18,897 bases of DNA from assembly GCA_016715285.1 (NCBI GenBank), contig JADKAO010000004.1, positions 1 to 18,897 on the forward strand, given 5' to 3'. Below the pieces are notes generated by a model. It had not been told where the DNA came from, searched no databases, and saw only the letters and a list, made by a program, of their open reading frames with translations. The stretch comes from Actinomycetales bacterium. Its GTDB lineage: Bacteria > Actinomycetota > Actinomycetes > Actinomycetales > Dermatophilaceae. The translations under genes were made by a program, and so were the position numbers. Shown here in pieces: positions 7,145 through 14,650 of the stretch; the first letter of the stretch is position 1; each line of letters opens with the position of its first letter.

Positions 7145-7659
7145 CCAGTCACCTGCTCGTGGTCGCCGCCATGGATCTGGTCGACGACATGGTCGAGCAC
7201 CGGCCGGATCACCGAGAGCGCATCGGTCACGCCACCGCGAGTCCCGGGCAGGTTGACGACGAGCGTGCGCCCGCTCACGCCAGCGAGTCCCCGGGAGATC
7301 GAGGCCAGAGCCAGTCCGCGCCCCAGCCCGACGCCCCGGACCAGCTCGGGTATGCCGGGTATCTCGCGATCGAGGAACGGTCGGGTCTGTTCGGGGGTGA
7401 CATCCGACGGCGCAACGCCGGTGCCACCCGTCGTGAGGATGACCGCTGGGGAGGTGGTCAACGCGCCACCGATCGCCGCGCCAACCTCGGGACCGTCCGG
7501 CACGACGAGTGGGGCGGGCACGGCATACCCCCACTCGCGCAGCGCGGCGACGAGGAGAGGACCGGTGCGGTCCTCGTACGTGCCGTCCGAGGCACGCGTC
7601 GAGGCCACGATGACGATGGCGCGTCGTCCGCCTGCCGAGGCGGCTGGTCCCCCTGTCAC
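7141..7659 (-). CDS. mog: Molybdopterin adenylyltransferase-like protein (MoaB/Mog family)
   Basis: A 172-residue MoCF_biosynth-domain protein acting in molybdenum-cofactor synthesis, where the family adenylylates molybdopterin before metal insertion by MoeA. Visible motifs are RAIVIVASTRASDGTYEDRT (start of the Rossmann-like fold), LTTGGTGVAPSDVTPE (residues about 75-90, the nucleotide/MPT-binding TGGTG loop and D-x-T-P-E) and LVVNLPGTRGG near residue 135 (PGxxGG loop). The GTG start at 7659 was chosen because it makes a 4-bp GTGA overlap with the moaC stop, as at the two neighbouring junctions; an upstream TTG at 7671 is possible. Confidence 0.9.
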   Translation of the reverse strand: MTGGPAASAGGRRAIVIVASTRASDGTYEDRTGPLLVAALREWGYAVPAPLVVPDGPEVGAAIGGALTTSPAVILTTGGTGVAPSDVTPEQTRPFLDREIPGIPELVRGVGLGRGLALASISRGLAGVSGRTLVVNLPGTRGGVTDALSVIRPVLDHVVDQIHGGDHEQVTG

Positions 7660-8147
7660 GATTCGGTCCAATCCCCGGAGCGTCCGCCCGATTTGGCAAT
7701 GACCCGGACGTCCGTGATCCGCGCATGCTTGTCGACCGCCTTGATCATGTCGATCAGCGCAAGCGCGGCGACTGCGACGGCCGTCAGGGCTTCCATCTCG
7801 ATGCCCGTGCGGTCGGCGGTACGGGCTGTGGCCCGGATCTCGACGCCATCATCGGTGACGTCGAGATCGACCGACGCGCCGTGGACCGCAATCGGATGAG
7901 CGAGCGGGATGAGGTCGGGCGTGCGCTTGACCGCCTGGAGGCCCGCGATCCGCGCCACAGCAAGGGCGTCACCCTTGGCCACGGTCCCGTCGCGCAAGGC
8001 GCTCACTGCCGCGGCGCTCAGCATGACCCGGCCCGCCGCGGAAGCCTCGCGGGCCGTGATCGGCTTCGCGCTGACGTCGACCACGTAGGCCGTGCCGTCG
8101 GCCCGCAGGTGCGTCAAGGCGTCATCGCCCGAATGAGGATGGTTCAC
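7656..8147 (-). CDS. moaC: Cyclic pyranopterin monophosphate synthase MoaC
   Basis: A 163-residue MoaC that, with MoaA, makes cyclic pyranopterin monophosphate, the first step of molybdenum-cofactor synthesis. Conserved blocks: AGRVMLSAAAV (about 39-49), KGDALAVARIAGLQAVKRT (about 58-76), LIPLAHP (79-85; many homologues have Cys in place of this Ala), GIEMEALTAVAVAALALIDM (115-134) with the catalytic Asp-x-x-Lys pair in DMIK (133-136), and AKSGGRSGDW near the end. The length is typical. It starts at GTG 8147, overlapping the moeA/glp stop by GTGA. Confidence 0.95.
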   Translation of the reverse strand: MNHPHSGDDALTHLRADGTAYVVDVSAKPITAREASAAGRVMLSAAAVSALRDGTVAKGDALAVARIAGLQAVKRTPDLIPLAHPIAVHGASVDLDVTDDGVEIRATARTADRTGIEMEALTAVAVAALALIDMIKAVDKHARITDVRVIAKSGGRSGDWTES

Positions 8148-9385
8148 GGTTGGCTTCCTTCGGGGTCATCGAGCAGGATCGCTGACACGCGGTCACCGGT
8201 CGAGAGCGCAGTGACCTCCGCCGGCACGAGGAGGTAGGCGTTGGCTTCGGCGAGATCTGCGACGAAATGTGAACCCTGACCCGAAACCGGCTGCGCGACA
8301 TAGGAGTCGCCTCGCTCTGGGTCGACTGAGACGACCGCCCGGGCTACCTGGAGCTTGCCAGCTGGCGAACGCAGCCCGCGCGTCAAGGTCGCCGTCACCA
8401 GGCTCGGTCGCGGGTCGAGGCCCAGCATCACACGGATCGCCGGGCGGACGAACAACTCGAAGGAGACCGCGGCAGAGACCGGATTGCCCGGCAGGCCGAA
8501 GAAGGGTATCCCTGCCTCCCCGATCACCCCGAACCCTTGCGGCTTGCCTGGCTGCATCGCAACCTGCACGAATCGGACTGTGCCGGAGTCTTTGAGGACG
8601 TCCTTGATGACATCGTGAACACCCATACTCACGCCACCCGACGTCACGATGAGGTCGACCCCGGTGCCGAGCCGCTCGAGGAGCGCGCGCACCTCCTCAG
8701 GGTGGTCGCCGACGCTCCCCTGGTATGCCGTCCGCCCACCCGCAGCCTCGACGAGGGCAGCGAGCAGGGTGCTGTTGGAGTCGTAGATCTGCCCCTCGGC
8801 CAACGGCTGCCCAGGCGCCACCAACTCGGCACCCGTCGACAGGACCCCAACGCGCGGACGAGGGCGCGCCAGGACGCTCGCGTGACCAGCGGCGGCGACG
8901 AGCGCCAGCCGGCGCGGCGTCAAGATCTGACCGGGCTGCAGCACGACATCCCCAGCGGCCAGGTCTTCGCCCTGGCGCCGGATCGAAGTGTCGATCGCCA
9001 CCTCGTCGTGAATCGACACGACATCTGAGCCGCCGTCGGTGAGTTCGACCTTGACGATGGTGTCCGCACCGGCAGGGACCGGTGCACCGGTCATGATCTG
9101 AATCGCTTGGCCCGCGCCGACAGCCAGCCCAGCGGCGGAGTCCCCTGCCGCCACGTGCGCGACCACCGGCAACCGCCGCGGGGCCGACTCTGACGCTCCG
9201 ACGAGGTCAGCAGCGCGGACGGCATACCCGTCCATGGCGGAGTTGTCGAAACCAGGAAGGTCGACACGCGATCGGAGCTCAGCCGCAGCCACGAGGCCTC
9301 GGGCCTCCCCAAGCGGGAAGGAGACGGGCGACAGGGCACTGACTCGAGCAAGAACGGCCGCGAGGTGCTCAACCACCGGGCGCAT
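8144..9385 (-). CDS. glp: MoeA-like molybdopterin molybdotransferase / gephyrin-like protein Glp
   Basis: A 413-residue MoeA-family protein. Motifs: DNSAMDGYAV (47-56), IQIMTGAPVPAGADTIV (about 95-111), RRQGED (136-141), VGVLSTGAEL (179-188), DLIVTSGGVSMG (244-255), PGKPQGFG (279-286) and FFGLPGNPVSAAVSFELF (295-312). All the main blocks of an active molybdotransferase are present, including the C-terminal beta domain. MoeA inserts molybdate into adenylylated molybdopterin. In Corynebacterium and Mycobacterium the copy located beside the UTP-glucose pyrophosphorylase gene, rimJ and glpR is Glp, a divisome-associated protein. With glpR nearby the same role is inferred here; with moaC and mog in the same operon a cofactor role is also plausible. 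ATG 9385 overlaps the upstream stop (TGATG). Confidence 0.88.
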   Translation of the reverse strand: MRPVVEHLAAVLARVSALSPVSFPLGEARGLVAAAELRSRVDLPGFDNSAMDGYAVRAADLVGASESAPRRLPVVAHVAAGDSAAGLAVGAGQAIQIMTGAPVPAGADTIVKVELTDGGSDVVSIHDEVAIDTSIRRQGEDLAAGDVVLQPGQILTPRRLALVAAAGHASVLARPRPRVGVLSTGAELVAPGQPLAEGQIYDSNSTLLAALVEAAGGRTAYQGSVGDHPEEVRALLERLGTGVDLIVTSGGVSMGVHDVIKDVLKDSGTVRFVQVAMQPGKPQGFGVIGEAGIPFFGLPGNPVSAAVSFELFVRPAIRVMLGLDPRPSLVTATLTRGLRSPAGKLQVARAVVSVDPERGDSYVAQPVSGQGSHFVADLAEANAYLLVPAEVTALSTGDRVSAILLDDPEGSQP

Positions 9386-10785
9386 CAGCGCAACACCGCC
9401 CCATCGGGGATGTGGCGGGTATGGAACTCGCGCGTGGCGTCGATGACGACATCTCCGATGCACACCACGCCGCCCCCGACGACGACATCGCCGGAGAGCT
9501 CGAAGGACGTACATTGACGCAACTGGGGCACCCCTCTCGGGAACCGCGCCTCGAAGTCATCGATCAGGACAAACTCGGCGCTCAAGTCGATCCGCGGGTC
9601 AGGGGTGTCATCGACCGCGGTGATCCCGCCATCGGCGTCAAGGCGGTAGCGGTCAGACCGCAGCAAGAGCAAATCAGCGGTCGTCTTGACCGGACGGAAC
9701 CGCGATCTCGGCACCAGCATTGCCTGCGCCCCCTCGACTGACTCCACCGCGGCACCCATCGCGGATTCGAGCTGGATCACGCGCGTGGACAAAGGGTCGG
9801 TCGGGTCAACCGTCTTGCGATTGATGATGACCGGCATCGCGGCTTCGGCCAACGCGAGATCGGCGAGCACGTCGAGCCGCACCCACAGGTTGTTGGCGTT
9901 GAAGAATCGGTGGCGCGAGATGTCGGCAAAGGCCCACCGATCGGCGTCGCTCACCATCGCCAACTCCCGCAGGATGAGGCGACCGTCTTCCTGACGACGG
10001 GCAAAGTGGCCACCCTTGCGGTCGTTGGCTGTCCGTGCGCATGCCTCAACGACGAGTGGTGCATCCTGGGCGACGAGCCACGCTGCGATTGCTGGGTCGC
10101 ACGTGGCGCCCAGGTTGTCTGCGTTGGAGATGAACGCGTAACGAACCCCTTGGTCCCGCAGTTGCTGCACAAGGCCTGACGCCGAGAGGGCGGCATAGAC
10201 GTCGCCGTGCCCTGCTGGACACCACTCCAACTCCGGGTTGGCCGGCCAATCGACCGGTGCGAGCGTGTCCGCTTTGAGCTTGGGGACTACACCTTGGAGG
10301 AAGTCCAGGGGGACATCGCCAATGGCCAAGGAGGGGTATGCCGTCAAGGCTGCCAATGTCTCGTCACGCGTGCGGAAAGAGTTCATGAAGGTGACCGGGA
10401 GGTCTACGGCATACCGGGCACGAAGCCTCAGGACCTGACGGGCGATGACGTCGAGGAAGGAAAGCCCATCGCGCACCGGCAAAACGCTCTTGGGACCGTC
10501 GAGCCCCATCGTCGTACCGAGCCCTCCGTTGAGTTTGACCACCGCAACCCGACGCAGAGCTGCGGCTGCCCTGTCGTCATCGACCTCGTCCGTCGGCATC
10601 GCTGGCAGTGCGTCGAGCGGGACGATGCTGTCCTCGGGGATCGTGCCAAGGGCACCCGCAGCGACCGCCTGGAAATGTGCTGCGAACTGACCAGTCGACT
10701 GTTCGTCAGCCCCGCGAGCACGCATGCGCCTCACCGCCTCCTCAAGGGAGGCCTGATGGTGGGCCGATGGCCCTGTCCTGCTCAC
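9385..10785 (-). CDS. UTP-glucose-1-phosphate uridylyltransferase, eukaryote-type UDPGP family
   Basis: A 466-residue UDP-glucose pyrophosphorylase that makes UDP-glucose for envelope polysaccharide and glycogen/trehalose metabolism. The signature VVKLNGGLGTTMGLDGPKS (82-100) is the UDPGP (PF01704) nucleotide-binding loop of eukaryote-type UGPases, not the shorter bacterial GalU loop. It is followed by PVTFMNSFRTRDET, WCPAGHGDVYAAL (UTP/glucose-1-P site), YAFISNADNLGATCD, RKGGHFARR, FFNANNLWV and a C-terminal left-handed beta-helix-like stretch (VVVGGGVVCIGDVVI). The length is normal for the family. It heads the minus-strand operon from GTG 10785, with a strong promoter just upstream, and overlaps moeA/glp by one base. 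Confidence 0.92.
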   Translation of the reverse strand: MSRTGPSAHHQASLEEAVRRMRARGADEQSTGQFAAHFQAVAAGALGTIPEDSIVPLDALPAMPTDEVDDDRAAAALRRVAVVKLNGGLGTTMGLDGPKSVLPVRDGLSFLDVIARQVLRLRARYAVDLPVTFMNSFRTRDETLAALTAYPSLAIGDVPLDFLQGVVPKLKADTLAPVDWPANPELEWCPAGHGDVYAALSASGLVQQLRDQGVRYAFISNADNLGATCDPAIAAWLVAQDAPLVVEACARTANDRKGGHFARRQEDGRLILRELAMVSDADRWAFADISRHRFFNANNLWVRLDVLADLALAEAAMPVIINRKTVDPTDPLSTRVIQLESAMGAAVESVEGAQAMLVPRSRFRPVKTTADLLLLRSDRYRLDADGGITAVDDTPDPRIDLSAEFVLIDDFEARFPRGVPQLRQCTSFELSGDVVVGGGVVCIGDVVIDATREFHTRHIPDGAVLR

Positions 10786-10791
10786 TCCGCC

Positions 10792-10819
10792 AGCCTAATC
10801 GGGAGAGCTGTCGGTCCAA
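10792..10819 (-). promoter_or_regulatory. Promoter of the UGPase-glp-moaC-mog-rimJ operon
   Basis: On the minus strand, TTGGAC (10819-10814) is followed after 16 bp by TAGGCT (10797-10792). Only 6 nt separate the -10 from the GTG start at 10785, so the transcript is probably leaderless or nearly so. Confidence 0.55.
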
Positions 10820-10859
10820 CTGGGCTGAGCCTCGCCCTCACCTGTACGCCGGCTGGCCC

Positions 10860-10865
10860 TACGCT
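10860..10865 (+). promoter_or_regulatory. Candidate -10 of a leaderless promoter, cyclo-ligase gene
   Basis: TACGCT ends 6 nt before ATG 10872, the same geometry as at the UGPase gene on the other strand. There is no clear -35 and no Shine-Dalgarno. Confidence 0.4.
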
Positions 10866-10871
10866 GGCCGA

Positions 10872-11465
10872 ATGCCACGCCCGACGCCGACTGCTGCCGA
10901 CTCGGCGAAGTCGGTCCTCCGCAACGAGGTGAGGGCACGCCGACGGATACGGAGGGACACGCAAACCCGAGACGAACGGGCCGCAGCAGCAGTCGCCTTG
11001 GCCGACGCTGTCGTTGAGTGGGCGGCCTCGCTGGCGCGTCCCCTCGTCTTCACGGCATACGAATCCTGGCCGACGGAGCCGCCGACCGAGGTGCTCATCG
11101 CGAAGCTCGTCGCGGCCCGGCATACCGTGCTCGTGCCTCTCACCCACCCCCTCCCTGACCGCACCCTCGACTGGTGCGACGCCGCCGACCCAGGTCGCGC
11201 CCCGCTCGGGATCACGGCCATCGCGCACGCGGATGCCGTGCTTGTCCCAGGGTTGGTCGTGGACGGGCACGGCACCCGACTTGGGCAGGGCGGGGGCTAC
11301 TACGACGTGGCGCTCGGGTACGTCCGGCCCGGCGTGCCGGTCGTAGCCGTGCTCTGGGACGACGAGGTCCGAGGCGATCAGGACGCACCCCTACCTCGCG
11401 CACCCCACGACCGTTCGGTCTCCGCTGTGCTCACTCCGGGCCGAGGACTGACATGGCTCCCCTGA
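10872..11465 (+). CDS. 5-formyltetrahydrofolate cyclo-ligase
   Basis: A 197-residue 5-FTHF cyclo-ligase (methenyltetrahydrofolate synthetase), which converts 5-formyl-THF to 5,10-methenyl-THF with ATP. The N-terminal KSVLRNEVRARRRIRR is the family's basic substrate/ATP-binding helix (12-28). PTEPPTEVLIAKLVAARHTVLVP lies at about 67-89, and the ATP-binding/catalytic motif GTRLGQGGGYYD is at 134-145. Length is typical. ATG 10872 is preferred to upstream in-frame starts because it begins just before the conserved helix and has a -10 at the right distance. Its last 13 bp overlap the antiporter gene. Confidence 0.92.
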   Translation: MPRPTPTAADSAKSVLRNEVRARRRIRRDTQTRDERAAAAVALADAVVEWAASLARPLVFTAYESWPTEPPTEVLIAKLVAARHTVLVPLTHPLPDRTLDWCDAADPGRAPLGITAIAHADAVLVPGLVVDGHGTRLGQGGGYYDVALGYVRPGVPVVAVLWDDEVRGDQDAPLPRAPHDRSVSAVLTPGRGLTWLP

Positions 11466-13084
11466 CCGTCCCGACGATCGTCGCCCCCGCGATCGAGGGC
11501 TTCGACGTCACTGATCTCACCGTCGCGATGCTGCTCGGGACGCTCGTCTTGCTCTTGGCGCTGATCTCGGTGCGGATCTCGGACCGTTCAGGGCTCCCTG
11601 TCATGCTGCTCTACCTCGGCATCGGGCTTGCCTTCGGCGTCGACGGCCTGGGGATCACGTTCAACGACGCGAGCCTCACCCAAGTGCTCGGGTATGCCGC
11701 GCTCGTCCTCATCCTCGCCGACGGCGGGCTGACGACATCGTGGCCCGGGATCCGTCGATCGGTGGCTCCGGCGTTGGCCCTGTCGACGGTCGGTGTCGTC
11801 GTGTCGATCGTGGTGGTGGCGGCTGGCGCTCGGTTCATCTTCGGGTGGTCGTGGCAGCTATCCCTGTTGCTCGGCGCGATCCTCGCCTCGACCGATGCGG
11901 CGGCGGTGTTTTCGGTGCTGCGCAATGTCGCGCTCCCGCGGCGCGTGCGCGGCATGTTGGAGGCCGAGTCCGGATTCAACGACGCGCCAGTCGTCATCAT
12001 CACCACAGCGCTCGCGCTGCAGTTGACGACGGGGGCCGAAGAGACGTCGTGGCTCGAGTTGCTGGCGCTCGCTCTCCTCGAACTCACGGCTGGCGCGGTC
12101 ATTGGGCTGCTCATCGGCTGGATCGCCGGACGTCTCGTCCGCCAGATCGCGTCAGGCACGTCGGGTCTGTTTGCGATCGCGGTGCTCGCGATCCCGATCC
12201 TCGCGTATGCCGCGGCCTCCGCCGCGCACACCTCTGGCTTCATCGCGGCATACCTCGGGGCGCTGGTCTTGGGGAATATGGACCTGCCGCACGTCAACGC
12301 GGTGCACGCGTTCGCCTCCGCGGTCGGCACCCTCGCGCAGATCGGACTCTTCTTCTTGCTGGGACTGCTCGCATCGCCGATCCGGCTGAGCAGCCAGGTG
12401 GTGCCCGCCCTCGTGCTGGGGTTCGTGCTCTTGGTGGTCGCGCGGCCGCTGTCGGTGGCGGTGTCGCTGGCGCCGTTCCGGATCCCGTGGCGGGACCAGA
12501 TCTTCCTGTCGTGGGCGGGGCTGCGGGGGGCAGTGCCGGTCGTGCTCGCGACCGTGCCGGTCACGCTCGGTGCAGCGGGGACGACGTGGATCTTCGACTT
12601 CGTGTTTGTGCTGGTGCTGATCTACACGCTCGTGCAGGGGCCGACCCTGCCGTGGCTGGCCGAGCGGCTTGGGCTCGTCGAGTCGGTCCAGCCCGTGCCG
12701 CTGAGTGTCGAAACCACGGTCTTGGACCGGATGAACGCCGAGATTGTTACTGCGCAGATCGGTCCCCGCTCGAAATTGCATGGCGTCGAGGTGTTCGAAC
12801 TGCGGCTGCCCCGCGACGCCAATATCACGCTGGTGGTGCGAAACGGACACACGTTTGTGCCTGACGGCGTCTCGCGGCTCCGGCACGGCGACGAGATCCT
12901 CATCGTGACGCCTGCGCCGCTGCGGCACGAAGTCGAAAAGCGGCTGGTGATGGTGAGCCGCTATGGACGACTCGCGGGGTGGGTGGTTGAGAGCCCGCCC
13001 CGGCTGGGCCGGCGAGCGCGGGCGCGTCGACGAGCGGGGCAGCTGTGGCGCCGGGCGCAAGCAGCGGCACGGCCGCGCTCCTGA
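11453..13084 (+). CDS. K+/H+ antiporter with C-terminal RCK_C (TrkA-C) domain, CPA1 NhaP2/CvrA family
   Basis: A 543-residue cation/proton antiporter. About twelve hydrophobic spans fill residues 20-415. Conserved CPA1 elements are LGAILASTDAAAVFSVLR (about 139-156, with the transport Asp), MLEAESGFNDAPVVI (about 167-181, second acidic cluster), LGALVLGNMDLPH, LFFLLGLLASP and SWAGLRGAVPVVLATVPV (about 349-366). After the membrane domain, residues about 430-502 resemble an RCK_C/TrkA-C regulatory module (EVFELRLPRDANITLVVRNG, VSRLRHGDEILIV). The tail is Arg/Ala-rich. The start overlaps the cyclo-ligase by 13 bp, so it is probably co-transcribed. K+ rather than Na+ is inferred from the NhaP2/CvrA-like RCK fusion. 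Confidence 0.92.
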   Translation: MAPLTVPTIVAPAIEGFDVTDLTVAMLLGTLVLLLALISVRISDRSGLPVMLLYLGIGLAFGVDGLGITFNDASLTQVLGYAALVLILADGGLTTSWPGIRRSVAPALALSTVGVVVSIVVVAAGARFIFGWSWQLSLLLGAILASTDAAAVFSVLRNVALPRRVRGMLEAESGFNDAPVVIITTALALQLTTGAEETSWLELLALALLELTAGAVIGLLIGWIAGRLVRQIASGTSGLFAIAVLAIPILAYAAASAAHTSGFIAAYLGALVLGNMDLPHVNAVHAFASAVGTLAQIGLFFLLGLLASPIRLSSQVVPALVLGFVLLVVARPLSVAVSLAPFRIPWRDQIFLSWAGLRGAVPVVLATVPVTLGAAGTTWIFDFVFVLVLIYTLVQGPTLPWLAERLGLVESVQPVPLSVETTVLDRMNAEIVTAQIGPRSKLHGVEVFELRLPRDANITLVVRNGHTFVPDGVSRLRHGDEILIVTPAPLRHEVEKRLVMVSRYGRLAGWVVESPPRLGRRARARRRAGQLWRRAQAAARPRS

Positions 13085-13172
13085 TTCGCTCGGAGGCCGC
13101 TGCGGCGCGCTGGGTTCCCCAGCCGTCGCTGGCTCGCTGTCGCCCGATTCAGGTATGCCGTGCCCCGCGCCG

Positions 13173-13178
13173 TAGAAT
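13173..13178 (+). promoter_or_regulatory. Candidate -10 for the FmdB-like gene
   Basis: TAGAAT, about 33 nt before GTG 13212. An AGAGGA Shine-Dalgarno at about 13201-13207 precedes the GTG by 4-5 nt, so unlike several neighbours this gene has a normal leader. Confidence 0.4.
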
Positions 13179-13211
13179 CCCCACGCTGCAGCTCCCAACG
13201 AAGAGGACCCC

Positions 13212-13706
13212 GTGCCCACCTATGCCTACGCGTGCACCGCTTGTGATCACGCCTTTGATTTCGTCCAGTCCTTCAGCGACGACCCGCTGTCGGTCTGCCC
13301 GGAGTGCGGCGGGCGACTGCGGAAGGTGTACGGCTCGATTGGTGTGACGTTCAAGGGGTCGGGGTTCTACCGCAACGACTCGAGGGCCGCGGGCTCGAAA
13401 GCTGGCGGCTCGGCCGGGTCCGCTGGTCCGACCGGAGCGGGCGACTCCAAAGAGCCGGGCGGGTCTGGGTCGTCTAACGGCAATGGGTCGAAGTCGGGAG
13501 CTGACACGAGTTCGTCGGCTGGGTCTTCGGGAGCGTCTGGGTCGTCAGGATCTGGGTCGTCGGGTTCCAGCTTGTCAGGCGGAGTCCAGCTCGGCTGGTT
13601 CCAAGGCGGCGTCGTCGGCCACGTCCTCCACGTAGCCGCAGGGTTGTCCCCAGGGTTCCGTTGGGTGGTCCCACAATCCCCAGCCGGTCGCGGAGCCGAG
13701 GCGTGA
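13212..13706 (+). CDS. FmdB-family zinc-ribbon protein with Ser/Gly-rich tail
   Basis: A small putative regulatory protein. The N-terminal FmdB/CxxC_CXXC_SSSS domain starts PTYAYACTACDHAFDFVQSF, with Zn-binding pairs CTAC and CPECGG (residues about 8-36), then VYGSIGVTFKGSGFYRND, the conserved end of the domain. Residues about 55-125 are a Ser/Gly/Ala low-complexity tail encoded by repeated TCGGG/GGGTCG-type codons. The open frame runs to 13706, but from about 13575 the Ser/Ala/Lys-rich tail continues only in frame 1 (SSAGSKAASSATSST) and ends at TAG 13633-13635, so a one-base indel near 13570-13585 is likely and the last ~40 residues of the open frame are probably not real. The GTG start has a good ribosome-binding site. 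Confidence 0.85.
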   Translation: MPTYAYACTACDHAFDFVQSFSDDPLSVCPECGGRLRKVYGSIGVTFKGSGFYRNDSRAAGSKAGGSAGSAGPTGAGDSKEPGGSGSSNGNGSKSGADTSSSAGSSGASGSSGSGSSGSSLSGGVQLGWFQGGVVGHVLHVAAGLSPGFRWVVPQSPAGRGAEA

Positions 13707-13721
13707 CGGCATACCGGCGCT

Positions 13722-13727
13722 TAGCCT
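13722..13727 (+). promoter_or_regulatory. Candidate -10 of a leaderless promoter, MTA phosphorylase gene
   Basis: TAGCCT ends 6 nt before ATG 13734, the same spacing as at the cyclo-ligase and UGPase genes. No Shine-Dalgarno is seen. Confidence 0.4.
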
Positions 13728-13733
13728 TGGCCC

Positions 13734-14588
13734 ATGACCGATGTCGCTCCTGCCCCCGCTCAGTCCCCCGCCGTGCTTGGCCTCCCCGACTCCGGGCCGC
13801 GAGCGGAGATTGGGGTCATCGGGGGTTCTGGGTTCTACAGCTTCCTGCATGGCGCGCAACGGGTGGCCGTGGAGACGCCCTATGGGGAGCCGAGCGACGA
13901 CATCGTCGTGGGTGAGCTGGCGGGGCGGTCCGTCGCTTTCCTCGCCCGGCATGGGCACGATCATCGGTTCCCACCCCATCGGGTGAATTACCGGGCCAAC
14001 CTCTGGGCGCTGCGGTCGCTGGGGGTGCGCCAGGTCTTGTCCGTGTGCCGTGGGATCGCTCGACCCGCAGTGCGGGCCCGGCACGATCGTGGTGCCTGCC
14101 CAGGTGGTCGACCGCACCTGGGGTCGGGAGCACACGTTCTATGACGAGATCGGTGCCGTGGTGCATGTCAGCTTCGCCGACCCCTACTGTGCGCGCGGGC
14201 GGGCCGCTGTCGCCGACGCGCTGAGCGCGACCACGCTGCCCCACGCGCTGGGAGACACGCTGGTTGTGATCAACGGACCGCGGTTCTCGTCGCGGGCGGA
14301 GTCGCGGTGGCACCAGTCGGCGGGGTGGCGGATCGTCGGGATGACGGCCATGCCTGAAGCGGCGCTGGCGCGCGAGCTCGCGATGTGCTTCACGACGGTG
14401 GCGATGGTGACTGACCTCGACGCCGGCGCGGAGCACGGCGAGGGCGTGACCCACGAGGAGTGCTCGCGACCTTCGCCGCCGCAATGCCGGGATTCAAGGC
14501 GTTGATCGCTGACACGGTCGGTCGACTGCCAGCGGCAGAGTCCGATGGCGACGCGTCGTGCGCCTGCAGACGGTCGTCGATGGTCTGA
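13734..14588 (+). pseudogene. S-methyl-5'-thioadenosine / purine nucleoside phosphorylase (MTAP family), two frameshifts
   Basis: Encodes an MTAP-type nucleoside phosphorylase that splits methylthioadenosine (or related nucleosides) with phosphate, for polyamine/SAM salvage. Frame 3 carries IGVIGGSGFYSFLHG (phosphate loop), FLARHGHDHRFPPHRVNYRA and LWALRSLGVRQVLS to about 14040. The next 400 bp are in frame 1: GSLDPQCGPGTIVVPAQVVD, HVSFADPYC, INGPRFSSRAES, GMTAMPEAALARELAMCF and VTDLDAGAEHGEGVTHEE to about 14459. The end returns to frame 3 (VLATFAAAMPGFKALIADTV) with TGA 14586-14588. Joined, this gives about 285 codons, a normal length. The shifts are at about 14041-14050 (a missing C in TCC-CCG is likely) and about 14458-14462. 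All catalytic blocks are intact, so sequence error is quite possible. Confidence 0.88.
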
Positions 14589-14650
14589 CCTTGCCGTTCG
14601 CCCTGCCCTGAAGAGGGCGCGAATGATCGCCATGAACGAGTCCCCTGTCG

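Noticed and set aside
7659..7671. TTG 7671 as mog start
   Set aside because: A GTG at 7659 forms the same GTGA overlap used at the two neighbouring junctions and leaves the full conserved domain.
10608..10871. N-terminal extension of the cyclo-ligase open frame
   Set aside because: The upstream ~88 codons overlap the divergent UGPase gene and show no homology-like sequence; the family helix begins just after ATG 10872.
11740..12864. 374-residue plus-strand open frame overlapping the antiporter
   Set aside because: An out-of-frame shadow (Arg/Gly/Ala-rich) of the antiporter coding sequence.
12152..13219. 355-residue open frame on the minus strand
   Set aside because: Antisense to the antiporter gene, whose sense protein shows clear CPA1 and RCK_C motifs; composition is Gln/Arg/His/Pro-rich shadow-like.
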